Of a stretch of 59,158 nt of DNA, positions 7,081 through 16,939 are shown one piece after another. Source of the stretch: an uncultured Hymenobacter sp. (GTDB lineage Bacteria; Bacteroidota; Bacteroidia; Cytophagales; Hymenobacteraceae); assembly GCA_913778455.1 (NCBI GenBank), contig CAJYVK010000393.1, positions 1-59,158 on the forward strand, given 5' to 3'. Below the pieces are notes generated by a model. That model was not told where the DNA came from and searched no databases. It saw only the letters and a list, made by a program, of their open reading frames with translations. Each line of letters begins with the position of its first letter. The stretch's first letter is position 1. The translations under genes were made by a program, and so were the position numbers.

Positions 7081-9036
7081 ATGCACAAAACGATGATTGA
7101 TTTTGGGGCGCGCGTGAGCACGGCCCTGTGGCTGGGTGCGACCGACGAGCTGCCCACCGTGGCCGGGCAGCTGACCCTGCCTGACTACGATGCGGTACTA
7201 ACCGTAATCGGCAGCGCCGGCAGCCTCGACCCGCAGCTGTTGCCCCGGCTGGCCCAGCTCTTCGGGCGCGGCGTGGCCCGGGCGGCCCAGCAGGCCCGCG
7301 CCGTGCTAGTCGATGGGGGTACCCAGGCCGGCGTGATGGCACTGCTGGGCGAGGCCGTGGCGGGCCTGGGCGGCCACACGCCCCTGGTGGGCGTGGCGCC
7401 GGCCAGCCTGGTAAGCTACCCCCTGGGGCCGGCCGGCGAGGCGGCGCTTGAGCCGCACCATTCGCACTTTGTGCTCACGCCGGGCCTGAGCTGGGGCGAC
7501 GAAACCAAAACCCTGTTTGGGCTGGTGCAGGCGCTGGCCACCCAGGGCCGGCCCCGACCGGCGGCCGTGCTGCTGGTGGGTGGCGGCCGGGTAGCCCGTA
7601 CCGAAGTGCTGCAAACCGTGCGCCTGGGCCTGCCCCTGGTGGTGCTCACGGGCAGCGGTGGGCTGGCCGACGAGCTGGCCGCCGTGTGGCCCACCCGCGC
7701 CGAATTGCCCGACGACCCCGTCATGGCCGAGATTCTGGCCGATGGGCGCCTGCGCTTCTACCCCCTCCAGAAATCGGTGGAGGGCCTCGAAAACACCCTG
7801 CTGCGCGAGCTCGGCGACGACCCGGTGCTGGTGCAAGCCTGGGAGGCCTTTGCCGACTATGACCACAACGCCAACCGGCAGCAGCGCAAGTTCGACCGCT
7901 TGCAGCGGGCCGTTATCGGGCTGGGCGTGGCTACGCCGGCCCTCGTGATAGCGCAGCAGCTCTACGCCCCCCGCGTTGCCGATGGCAGCGAGCTGCTGTC
8001 CATGCGAGCGCTGTGGCAGGCGGGGCAATACTCGTGGTGGGCTTTAAATCAGATACTTATTCTGGTGCCCATCACGCTCACGCTGCTCGTTACGGTGGCC
8101 ACGCAGTTTAAGCAGGGAAATAAGTGGCTGCTACTGCGGGCCGCCGCCGAGTCGGTGAAGCGCGAAATCTACCGCTACCGGGCGCGGGCCATGTACTACG
8201 GTGACGGCGCTACCACCAACGCCCCCGGGGCCCTGGCCCAGCGCCTGGAGGAAATCACTCGCCGCACCATGCGTACCGAGGTCAATACGTCGTCGCTGCA
8301 ACCCTACGACAAGCGGCGGGGCTTTCCACCCTACTCCGGTCCCGACGACGATGGCCTGGCTTACCTGAGCCCGGCGCGTTACGTGCACGTGCGCCTCGAC
8401 GACCAGTTCCGTTATTTCCGGGGCAAGGCCGTGAGGCTGGAGCGGCAGTTGCGGACGCTGTCGTGGGTTACGTTTATCGTGGGCGCGGTGGGTACCTATC
8501 TGGCAGCTATTGATCAGCAGGTCTGGATTGCCCTCACTACGGCCTTGGTGGGTGGCATCGGTACCTACCTGGGCTACCGACAGGTCGAAAGCACGCTCGG
8601 CAAATACAACCAGGCCGCCGCCGACTTGGCCAACGTCCGCGCCTGGTGGCAGGCCCTGCCTCCCGAAGATCGCAATACCGCCGCTACCACCGATTCTCTG
8701 GTCGAGCACACCGAGCAGGTATTGCAGCTCGACCTCGACGGCTGGGTCCAGCAAATGCAAAACGCACTGGCCGAGCTGCATAAGAATCAAGCTCGCTCGC
8801 CCGAGCGCGAAGAGGGCAAGCCCCTGGCTCCCCTGCCCGCGCCCGACAGTGGCAACGAGGACGACCCCGGGGCCCCTGTCGAGGACCTCTCTGAGGCTGC
8901 GCCGACGGCTCGCCCCGCTGCCCGTCCGGTGCCCGCCGCCCCACCCGTGCCCGCCGCTGCCCCCGAGGAGTACGTACCCCCCGGCGGCCCGCGCATCCCG
9001 GTGGCCGACGATGACGAGGAGCCGGCGCTAGGCTAG
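7081..9036 (+). CDS. LSDAT (SLOG)-SLATT membrane protein, predicted nucleotide-gated pore
   Basis: Residues 1-240 are an LSDAT_prok domain, the prokaryotic SLOG-superfamily relative of the TRPM channel N-terminus. Its Rossmann-like landmarks are VIGSAGSLD, VLVDGGTQAGVM, VGVAP, LEPHHSHFVLTPG and LVVLTGSGGLADEL. Two two-helix SLATT modules follow: helices near 277-297 and 326-344 with the typical LLLRAAAESVKREIYRYRAR, then 462-477 and 481-499 with LGYRQVESTLGKYNQAA. The last 110 residues are acidic and Pro/Ala-rich. Known from comparative genomics: SLATT is a predicted pore-forming suicide effector paired with SLOG or SMODS nucleotide sensors, and SLOG-type domains in Thoeris and TRPM2 bind ADP-ribose-type ligands. 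Inference: an NAD-derived signal opens this pore. It probably shares a transcript with the muramidase and ends 32 bases from the convergent nSTAND gene. Confidence 0.85.
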   Translation: MHKTMIDFGARVSTALWLGATDELPTVAGQLTLPDYDAVLTVIGSAGSLDPQLLPRLAQLFGRGVARAAQQARAVLVDGGTQAGVMALLGEAVAGLGGHTPLVGVAPASLVSYPLGPAGEAALEPHHSHFVLTPGLSWGDETKTLFGLVQALATQGRPRPAAVLLVGGGRVARTEVLQTVRLGLPLVVLTGSGGLADELAAVWPTRAELPDDPVMAEILADGRLRFYPLQKSVEGLENTLLRELGDDPVLVQAWEAFADYDHNANRQQRKFDRLQRAVIGLGVATPALVIAQQLYAPRVADGSELLSMRALWQAGQYSWWALNQILILVPITLTLLVTVATQFKQGNKWLLLRAAAESVKREIYRYRARAMYYGDGATTNAPGALAQRLEEITRRTMRTEVNTSSLQPYDKRRGFPPYSGPDDDGLAYLSPARYVHVRLDDQFRYFRGKAVRLERQLRTLSWVTFIVGAVGTYLAAIDQQVWIALTTALVGGIGTYLGYRQVESTLGKYNQAAADLANVRAWWQALPPEDRNTAATTDSLVEHTEQVLQLDLDGWVQQMQNALAELHKNQARSPEREEGKPLAPLPAPDSGNEDDPGAPVEDLSEAAPTARPAARPVPAAPPVPAAAPEEYVPPGGPRIPVADDDEEPALG

Positions 9037-9068
9037 CTATCCCGCCCGGTGCCTCTGGCCCGTGGAGG

Positions 9069-12000
9069 CTAGTAAGACGGCCCTACGTAGTCGGGAGTAC
9101 CGGGAATGGGGGCACTCAGCATCGTGTGGTCGTATTCGTGCCAGCCGTTGAGGTGGGTTTGGGCGTGCAGGTGGGCCAGGCTGAGCAAGATGCTATTGAA
9201 ATACAACTGGCGCTGGTGCTCAGGTAGATAGGTGGGAGCTTCGCGCATGGCCAGGTAGCTGTGCTCGCTCAGGCTGTAGCCGATGGCCCGCTCGCAAAAT
9301 AGGTTAGGAGCCTCGGCTTCTTCGGCCAGGTGGTTTACGAGGTAACGCAGCTGTGTGGCTTGCTGCGTGGCACGCAGGTAGCTAGTGCTGTAAAACAGCC
9401 CGAAGGCATTGAGCGGCGTGGTTTTGGGCCTGGATTGCAACTGCCGGGCGTAGGCTAGTAAGAAGCTGTCGGCCAGACCCGCCCGCAGGGAGCGGCCGGA
9501 CAGCAGCACCTGCTCAGCCACCCGCAGGCGGGCAGGGTTGGCGTTCCAGTGGTCAAGCCAGTTCGCCAGGCGAAAGGCTTCAACCGTGCGCCCGGCATGC
9601 GCCAGGGCCGAGGCCAGGTCAGAAAACAGAATCTGGAATTGGTCCTGGGCAAATTCCGGCTGTCGGGGCAGCTGCTTGATAAAAGCGCGCAGCCCCGGCG
9701 TAATACGCAGCCGCGTCAGCCGGGCCGAATCTTGCAAGGCCGAAGCCACGGCCAGCAGCACGGCATTGCGCCGCCGCCGGAGCGTGTCGCCGGGTAGTTG
9801 GTAGTGGTTGATGGCTTGCAGCCACACCAGATTAGGCTGAAACTGCGGGGGGCGGCTCAGCGCTTCGGCCCACAGTGAGCGCGTGCGGGTGCGTGAAAAG
9901 CGGTCGGGAAAGATGGCCTCCACAAAGGCGAGGCTGTCGAGCTGTCGCACGGCGGCCGGGTTAGGGCGGTTGAGAGTAGCTTTTTCGCTATACAAGCTGT
10001 CGAACAGGGTTCCCCGGGTGTGCTGGCGCACGGCCAGCGCTCGCTCCTTTTGGTAGGCGCGGCGAAACGTGCGCTGGGTAGTGGAGTCGAGCCGGAAGCC
10101 ATTGACCGCATTGCTGAGCTGGTGAGTAAACAGCGCATCGAAGGCACAGGTGTAATATCCCCCAAAATCGCGCGTCTTAGGCCGGGTGGGCTGGTGCAGG
10201 AAGCTGATGGGGTCCTGGCTACCGTAGCCGGGCCCGTCCTTGCGAAAGCCCAGATTCCAGTGGGCAGGATTGATGCGATTGCGGTATTGCTGCTGCACAT
10301 CCGCGCCGTACTGCGCGAGGGGCATCACCTTGGCACTCATTTTCAGACGGCCGCTCAGCTCGCTCGTCGCCACGGTAGCCCGCTCAAATAGCCGGGTCGC
10401 CGCCTCCGGCCGGTGCTTGAGCGCGCTCAGGTAAACCCCGTAGCGATTGCAGGTGAAAGCTTCGATGAATAGATACTCGACGCTCTTGAAAACGGTATCG
10501 GCCACTGCCCCGCGGGCTTTGGTCGCTTGCAGCATGGCCCCTAGGCTGGTCATGATGCTGATGCCATCGCGGGTCGAAAAGACGCTGGCGTGGGGGGCCA
10601 CGGTCGGCATGGCCGCCAGCACCGCCCGCCACGCCAGGTCGCGGCTGGCCACGGGCACCGAGTAGCTGACGCGGTCGATGTTGAGCAGGGCCGGGTTGAC
10701 GCCGCCCAGGCGGGCGTTGTCGGTCTGATTGAGTACGACGGAGCTCGGGGTTTGGCCCACGTCGTGGGTCAGGTTGCCGGGGCGCACGCTCAGCAGGCTG
10801 TACACCAGGGCCGCGTACATCTCGTTGAGGGAGAAGCCACCTACCTGGCTGCACGCCTGTAGTAGCGGGTACACGTTATCCTTAGTCAGCAGCTTGTACT
10901 TTACCAAGTAAGGCAGCAGTACGAAGGCCCCGTCGGACTCGCGCACGCCCACCGCGTCGTAGCTGAGCTGGCGCAGGCATTGCGTCAGTTCGGGGGCGGG
11001 TCGGCGCAGGGCCGCCAGCACAATGGCCGCCGTGAGGTAGCCGCCGGCGTGGGCGGTATAGCCCCCGTGCTCGTCGTAGAGATACCGCTTCACGGGATAA
11101 AGCCGGGCAAACTGCTGCTGGGCGGCCGGGGGGCCAAATGGATTGATTCCCTGCAAAAAAGCCAGCTCGGAGGTGGTGAAATTACCCTGCCCCAGCAGCA
11201 CCCGCAGGCAGAAGCTAAAGGCGATGGAGCTCGGTGTCGGGCCGGTGGTAGTGGCCACTTCGCGGCGCACGTAGCCCAGCAATTGGTGCAGCAGGCGCTG
11301 CTGCAACGCGGCCACGCTATCGAGCTGCGCCTGGCGGCGGGCGGGTGGCTCGGGCTTGCCCACCCGCCGCTGCTCGCTGGTCAGCCGGTAGTGGGTGAGC
11401 GCCATAACGGCGCGGGCGGTGGGGACGGCCAGCGCTCGCTCGATTGCGCTTGGTCGGGGACCGGCCGGATTCACGGCCCGCTGGCTGGCCCCGGCCAGGC
11501 GGGCGGCCAGGTCGCGTACCAGGCGCAGGGCAATCGGGTTTTCGCGCTCCAGCGAGTCGTAGCTCAGGCCGCCCAGGTCGATGGCCGAGTACATGCTCAG
11601 CTCAATGCCCAGGGCCAGGGTATCGTTGTGCAGCTCGTCGAGCATGCGCGGAAAAGCGTAGTCAGCCGGTCGGCGGCCCCCCAGCCAGGGTTGGTAGGCG
11701 GCGTCGCCCAGGCGGTCGGCCGACAGCAAAAAATTCGCTTTTTCCTGCACTGGCACAAACGAGGATGCCAGCAGCGGTGCCCGCTCGTCCACGATGGCGT
11801 AGGCCACGTAGTCGTCTTGGCGGGTGCGCCACTGCCAGCCGGCCCAGGCCAGCCCGCCCAGCAGCAGCGGCAGCAGCACGGCCAGCACCAGTCGCCACAC
11901 GCCGTAGCGGGCCAGTACCAATTGGGCTCGCAGGCGGCGGCGGCTGGCCGTCAGGTAGCGGGTGAGCAGCGCGTGCTGCTGCGCGGCGTGGTGCAGGCGC

Positions 12001-13628
12001 TGCGCCGGGTCGGGGCCGGTATCAAAATAATAAGCCAGCCAGGCCGTGAGACCCCGCTTGTTTTTGGCCCAAAGCGCAAATACCGAATACAGCCCGATGG
12101 GTAGCAAAAACCCCGTGTTTTCCTCGTTCTCCTGCCAGCGCTGCGCTTCCTGCAACAAGTTGGTGGCGAAGCGTACATCGCGGGCTTCCTCAGCGACCCA
12201 GTCGCTGAGCAGCTGCCAGTTGCGAATCAGGCTCTCGTGCGTGATGTCGAGCACCGTCTCGGGTGGCGGTACGGCCTGCGGGTCTTCGTCTTCCCCGATA
12301 AAAGGCTGCAAAAACGTGGCGTCGGCCTGGCGAAACGGCCGCAGAATGCGGCACACTACGGGCCAGGGCAGCGTTTCGTCGTCGATGATGGCCGTGATTT
12401 CGGCCCCGGTGAGGCGGTTGCGCACCACGCGCTTGCCGTCGGTGCGCGTCAGTACCCGAAACGTGAGCGCGATAACCCGCTCGGCCGTACCGGGCGGCAG
12501 GGGCGGCGCAAAATCACGGTTGTACTGCGCCCCGGCCTCGGCGTAGAGCTGGTTGGCGTGCGCATCGAGTACGTTGCGCAACGAGGGATTGGCCAGCAAA
12601 AATCGGGCGTGCCCGTCCGGTAGCGTGGCCTGCCAGGCGGCGAAGCGGGCCTGGTCGGTTGCCGGCAGCTCCCCGTTGAGGCCGCCCACCATGGCGTAGT
12701 GGATGAGGTCCATCTCCTCGCGGCCGTGGTCGGCGGCCAGCCAGATGCGACGCAGCGCGTGCTGGAGCACCGGGAGCTGGTCCTGGCCCTGGTTGGTATC
12801 GAACAGCAGCCGCTGAATCAGGCGCTCACTGATGCGGTTGCCGCTGAGCTCGGCCGGGTCCCGAATCACTTGCACAAACTCGTGGCGCAGCAGCCGGGGC
12901 ACGAAATACTGGCTGGCCCCCACTTGCTCAATCAGTCCCCGAAACTCGGCGCACTGCCCCACGAAGTCGGAGCGCATGGTGCACACGATGTAGATGGGCA
13001 GCTCACGCTCGCGGGCCAGCCGCACGGTTTCGAGCAGCAGGTTGACTACCGTCTGGGCCGCCACGTTGGGCGCCGCGCCGTCGTAGTTTTCCGGGTTGGT
13101 AAAAAACTCCTCAAACTGATCGACCACTAGGAGCAAATTGGCCGCCTGCCGCTGCTGGCGGCGCTGCTCGGCGGGCGGTAGCGCGGGTTCGGGCGCGGGC
13201 GGGCACAGCGCCGAAGCCTCATAGAGCTGCACCAAGGCCGAAAAACCCTGTTGCAGCTCAGTTTCGACGGTGCGGGCGTGGTCGGGCAGGCGCAGGGCCT
13301 CGGCTAGGGCGTCGGCCAGGTTGCGCAGGGGGCTGCGCTCGGGCCGGAAGGTCGCCACGGCCCAGTTGCCGTAGCGCGCCCGCACGAAGCCGGCCCGTAC
13401 CTCCGGCAGCATTCCGGCAAATACCAGCGACGACTTCCCATCGCCCGAGGCTCCGGTGACCATCACGAAGTGCTGCTGGGCCAGCAGGGCTAAGCAATTG
13501 GCTACGTGTTCCTCCCGCCCACGGAAGTAAATGGCCTCGTCCTCGGTGAAAGTGCGCAGGCCGGTGTAGGGACAAATAAGCTCGTCGGTGCCGGGCAGCT
13601 GCGGGTTGGAATCAGTAAAGGAAGCCAT
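9069..13628 (-). CDS. nSTAND1-type NTPase with large C-terminal sensor region
   Basis: STAND NTPases are ATP-driven switches that bind a trigger with a long C-terminal region and then activate a linked effector. The N-terminus here reads CPYTGLRTFTEDEAIYFRGRE, the standard opening of nSTAND1, followed by the Walker A loop GASGDGKSS (59-67) and Walker B LLLVVDQFEE (165-174). The NTPase and winged-helix region extends to about residue 540. A transmembrane helix (LVLAVLLPLLLGGLAWAGW) lies near 575-597, so the remaining 900 residues are probably on the other side of the membrane; they look alpha-helical and show no repeat I can name. No effector domain is fused, but the TIR gene lies 64 bases upstream on the same strand, so the two likely work as a split TIR-STAND pair. 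Alternative: a signalling protein without a defence role. Confidence 0.85.
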   Translation of the reverse strand: MASFTDSNPQLPGTDELICPYTGLRTFTEDEAIYFRGREEHVANCLALLAQQHFVMVTGASGDGKSSLVFAGMLPEVRAGFVRARYGNWAVATFRPERSPLRNLADALAEALRLPDHARTVETELQQGFSALVQLYEASALCPPAPEPALPPAEQRRQQRQAANLLLVVDQFEEFFTNPENYDGAAPNVAAQTVVNLLLETVRLARERELPIYIVCTMRSDFVGQCAEFRGLIEQVGASQYFVPRLLRHEFVQVIRDPAELSGNRISERLIQRLLFDTNQGQDQLPVLQHALRRIWLAADHGREEMDLIHYAMVGGLNGELPATDQARFAAWQATLPDGHARFLLANPSLRNVLDAHANQLYAEAGAQYNRDFAPPLPPGTAERVIALTFRVLTRTDGKRVVRNRLTGAEITAIIDDETLPWPVVCRILRPFRQADATFLQPFIGEDEDPQAVPPPETVLDITHESLIRNWQLLSDWVAEEARDVRFATNLLQEAQRWQENEENTGFLLPIGLYSVFALWAKNKRGLTAWLAYYFDTGPDPAQRLHHAAQQHALLTRYLTASRRRLRAQLVLARYGVWRLVLAVLLPLLLGGLAWAGWQWRTRQDDYVAYAIVDERAPLLASSFVPVQEKANFLLSADRLGDAAYQPWLGGRRPADYAFPRMLDELHNDTLALGIELSMYSAIDLGGLSYDSLERENPIALRLVRDLAARLAGASQRAVNPAGPRPSAIERALAVPTARAVMALTHYRLTSEQRRVGKPEPPARRQAQLDSVAALQQRLLHQLLGYVRREVATTTGPTPSSIAFSFCLRVLLGQGNFTTSELAFLQGINPFGPPAAQQQFARLYPVKRYLYDEHGGYTAHAGGYLTAAIVLAALRRPAPELTQCLRQLSYDAVGVRESDGAFVLLPYLVKYKLLTKDNVYPLLQACSQVGGFSLNEMYAALVYSLLSVRPGNLTHDVGQTPSSVVLNQTDNARLGGVNPALLNIDRVSYSVPVASRDLAWRAVLAAMPTVAPHASVFSTRDGISIMTSLGAMLQATKARGAVADTVFKSVEYLFIEAFTCNRYGVYLSALKHRPEAATRLFERATVATSELSGRLKMSAKVMPLAQYGADVQQQYRNRINPAHWNLGFRKDGPGYGSQDPISFLHQPTRPKTRDFGGYYTCAFDALFTHQLSNAVNGFRLDSTTQRTFRRAYQKERALAVRQHTRGTLFDSLYSEKATLNRPNPAAVRQLDSLAFVEAIFPDRFSRTRTRSLWAEALSRPPQFQPNLVWLQAINHYQLPGDTLRRRRNAVLLAVASALQDSARLTRLRITPGLRAFIKQLPRQPEFAQDQFQILFSDLASALAHAGRTVEAFRLANWLDHWNANPARLRVAEQVLLSGRSLRAGLADSFLLAYARQLQSRPKTTPLNAFGLFYSTSYLRATQQATQLRYLVNHLAEEAEAPNLFCERAIGYSLSEHSYLAMREAPTYLPEHQRQLYFNSILLSLAHLHAQTHLNGWHEYDHTMLSAPIPGTPDYVGPSY

Positions 13629-13692
13629 TGGCGGAATGGAGCAGAAAAAACCTGGCGGCGGTAGGGTAGGGGCTGGCCGTGCGCGGCCGGGG

Positions 13693-15276
13693 CTAAGGCA
13701 ACTGCCGCAGTACGCGCCGCACTTCCTCGCTCACTTCGCGGTGCGAGCGAATGCTGGAAATAACCTTGGGCGCCTTGAAGCCGCGCATCTTGTTCTGGGC
13801 CGGGTCGTCCTCGCCCACGAATAGAATGGGCGTGGGCGAGCCGGCACCCCCCGCCAGGCGCCAAACCTGCTTCACGAAGGGCAAGGCCCAGTCGGCGCTG
13901 TGCTTGAAATACACCACCGCTAGGCGACTTTTCGGAATGGCCAGCAGTGCCAGGTCTTTGTACGCGTCCGCCGTATCGGGCTCAATCGTTAGAATTTCCA
14001 GCGGGTATTCTTCGCTCAATTGGTCGGTAATGGCATTCGCTTCCTCGCTGTCTTGCTCGTTGTAGACGAAGAAGATATCGTTCTCCTTGTCCACGGCGGC
14101 CGGGGGCGGCGCAGCCTGGGCCATCGCTGCCCGCACGTCTTCCACCACCTGCATGGCGCTGGTGGCGTTGGTAAGGGTGCACTGGCGATTCAGCTCGTTG
14201 CGAATGACGTCCATGAATGCCCGCTGGGCTGGCTTGATGGGCAGCGACTCGTCGGGGCACAGCCACACTACCTGCCGAAACGCCGGGCGCCCGCCCGCCA
14301 CCGCCCGCGCCTCGCGGTAAGCATACATCGGGAACGAACACTCCTCGTCGTCTTCGAAGCGGCGACCAAACTCGTTGCCCAGCAAGTGAATGGCGTAGTC
14401 GGCCTCGGCCAGGGCCTCGCGGGTGCGGGTGCGGTACTCGTCCTCGTCGAGTGGGCAATCCGAATTCGGTACCACGCGCAGGCCCGCTTTGGCGCACACG
14501 AGGGCGAGCTCCTCGCGCCGCGCCACCAGCTCCTTGGAAGTCCAGGCCAGAAATACCGTCGGCCCGGTAGCTACTACCGCGGCTGGCGCGGAGGGGGCTA
14601 CCGTTGCAACGCTCGCGCTAGTATCTGCCACTGGCGCAGCGACGGCCGGCTGGGGGGGGCTGGCGGCGGCCACCGCCTGGCGAGCCGCCAGTACCAATTC
14701 TTTGATGGCGTTGGCTACTTTATTGATCTGGTTGCGGTAGAGCAGGCCGTTGGCCGAGGGCGAAAGCTCGTCGTCGCGGGTGCGCAGCGGACGGTTCACG
14801 CCCAGCGCCTGGTACACAAAATCGATGCTGCGCAGCGGGCCTCCCATCGTGTGCTCCAGCAGCCGTACGTCGTCGGGGTCGAGATTGTGAATGCGTAGCG
14901 GCAGAATGCGGCAGCCTACGTTGCCGCTGGCCAGCGGTAGGTGCAGCCCCAGCCGGTCGGTGCTGGCCTGCCGGTGGAAGGGCAGAAACTCGTGTTGCCA
15001 CGAAAACCGCTCGGTGTCGCAGTAGGTCAGCGACAGCAGCGGAATCAGGATGAGCGACCGCAGCCGGTGGTCCAGGCTGGCATTTACCGCGTGCGTATCG
15101 CCCAGGCCGTCGGTGCGGTCCTTGTCAAAATAAATGCGCAGCTCGCCTTTGATCGTGGCCCGTAGCTCGTCTTTCAGCTGCGTGACAAACTCCGTAACCC
15201 AGCCGTCAAACTGATTATCGTTGTGTCGGTAGCTGATAAAGATATCGTATTCGAAGTCGGGAATGGACGCAGCCAT
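13693..15276 (-). CDS. Triple TIR-like domain protein
   Basis: Three TIR-like units are visible. Unit 1 (residues 8-150) is canonical: YDIFISYRHND at 10-20, then a helix and FDKDR, then FSWQHEF, where Glu96 occupies the catalytic position of NAD-cleaving TIR domains. Unit 2 (about 239-385) begins TVFLAWTSKEL and has ALAEADYAIHLLGNEFG and PMYAYREA; its Glu322 might be the equivalent residue. Unit 3 (about 399-520) begins NDIFFVYNEQDS and looks eroded, with no clear catalytic Glu. An Ala/Pro linker (200-238) separates units 1 and 2. TIR enzymes cleave NAD or make cyclic ADP-ribose signals; whether this one is active is inferred from Glu96 only. The gene leads the TIR-nSTAND operon, which has the clearest promoter of the accessory block just upstream. 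Confidence 0.85.
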   Translation of the reverse strand: MAASIPDFEYDIFISYRHNDNQFDGWVTEFVTQLKDELRATIKGELRIYFDKDRTDGLGDTHAVNASLDHRLRSLILIPLLSLTYCDTERFSWQHEFLPFHRQASTDRLGLHLPLASGNVGCRILPLRIHNLDPDDVRLLEHTMGGPLRSIDFVYQALGVNRPLRTRDDELSPSANGLLYRNQINKVANAIKELVLAARQAVAAASPPQPAVAAPVADTSASVATVAPSAPAAVVATGPTVFLAWTSKELVARREELALVCAKAGLRVVPNSDCPLDEDEYRTRTREALAEADYAIHLLGNEFGRRFEDDEECSFPMYAYREARAVAGGRPAFRQVVWLCPDESLPIKPAQRAFMDVIRNELNRQCTLTNATSAMQVVEDVRAAMAQAAPPPAAVDKENDIFFVYNEQDSEEANAITDQLSEEYPLEILTIEPDTADAYKDLALLAIPKSRLAVVYFKHSADWALPFVKQVWRLAGGAGSPTPILFVGEDDPAQNKMRGFKAPKVISSIRSHREVSEEVRRVLRQLP

Positions 15277-15295
15277 GACGTGCTAGAGCGAAATA

Positions 15296-15354
15296 CCCAC
15301 CGTCATAGCTACGGTGGGCGCTTCAAATATAGACGCCAATTGGGCTAGGCCCAA
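15296..15354 (-). promoter_or_regulatory. Promoter, operator-like palindrome and leader hairpin of the TIR-nSTAND operon
   Basis: Read on the minus strand, TATATTTG (15324-15331) is a perfect Bacteroidota -7 element, and TTGG ends 19 bases upstream of it. A palindrome TTGGGC-TAG-GCCCAA (15340-15354) covers that -33 element, as an operator would. The predicted transcript starts almost at a perfect 8-bp hairpin, CCCACCGT / ACGGTGGG (15296-15318), which ends 20 bases before the ATG at 15276. The promoter is seen directly; control by repressor or leader structure is inferred. Confidence 0.7.
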
Positions 15355-15440
15355 CCAGTAATTGCCAGGTAATCGGACTTGCCAAAAGCAGGCATTTGCC
15401 CGGTCGGCCCGGCACCGGGAGCGGGCCACCGGGCAAAAGA

Positions 15441-15468
15441 AAAGCCCTCACGTTGCGGCGAGGGCTTT
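15441..15468 (-). terminator. Intrinsic terminator after tRNA-Glu
   Basis: Perfect 9-bp arms AAAGCCCTC (15441-15449) and GAGGGCTTT (15460-15468) form a hairpin whose minus-strand transcript continues into UCUUUUG, just downstream of tRNA-Glu. Confidence 0.85.
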
Positions 15469-15472
15469 GTCG

Positions 15473-16804
<1,332 letters not shown>

Positions 16805-16867
16805 TAGTTAATTATCAATGGTTAATTGTTAGTTATTAATAACTGATAAATAACAATTGACCATTAG

Positions 16868-16898
16868 AAAAAGGCCTGCCTGCTAGGCAGGCCTTTTT
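16868..16898 (+). terminator. Intrinsic terminator of gap
   Basis: Perfect 14-base arms (16868-16881 and 16885-16898; core GGCCTGCCT / AGGCAGGCC) with a 3-base loop and a T-run. An AT-rich, imperfect inverted repeat (about 16815-16866) lies between the gap stop codon and this hairpin. Confidence 0.9.
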
Positions 16899-16939
16899 AT
16901 TTTCAGTGGAAAGCGCCGCCGCTGGGCGGCACGTTAGTT

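Noticed and set aside
10980..12104. Plus-strand frame of 374 residues inside the nSTAND gene
   Set aside because: Antisense shadow; no recognisable domain and biased composition.
9069..15276. A classical Thoeris system
   Set aside because: Thoeris needs a ThsA-type effector, usually SIR2-SLOG or a TM-SLOG/macro protein next to a simple TIR. Here the sensor is LSDAT-SLATT on the opposite strand and an nSTAND protein is present, so only an analogy is claimed.
16815..16866. Small RNA between gap and its terminator
   Set aside because: Only an imperfect AT-rich inverted repeat without its own promoter; best read as part of the gap 3' untranslated region.
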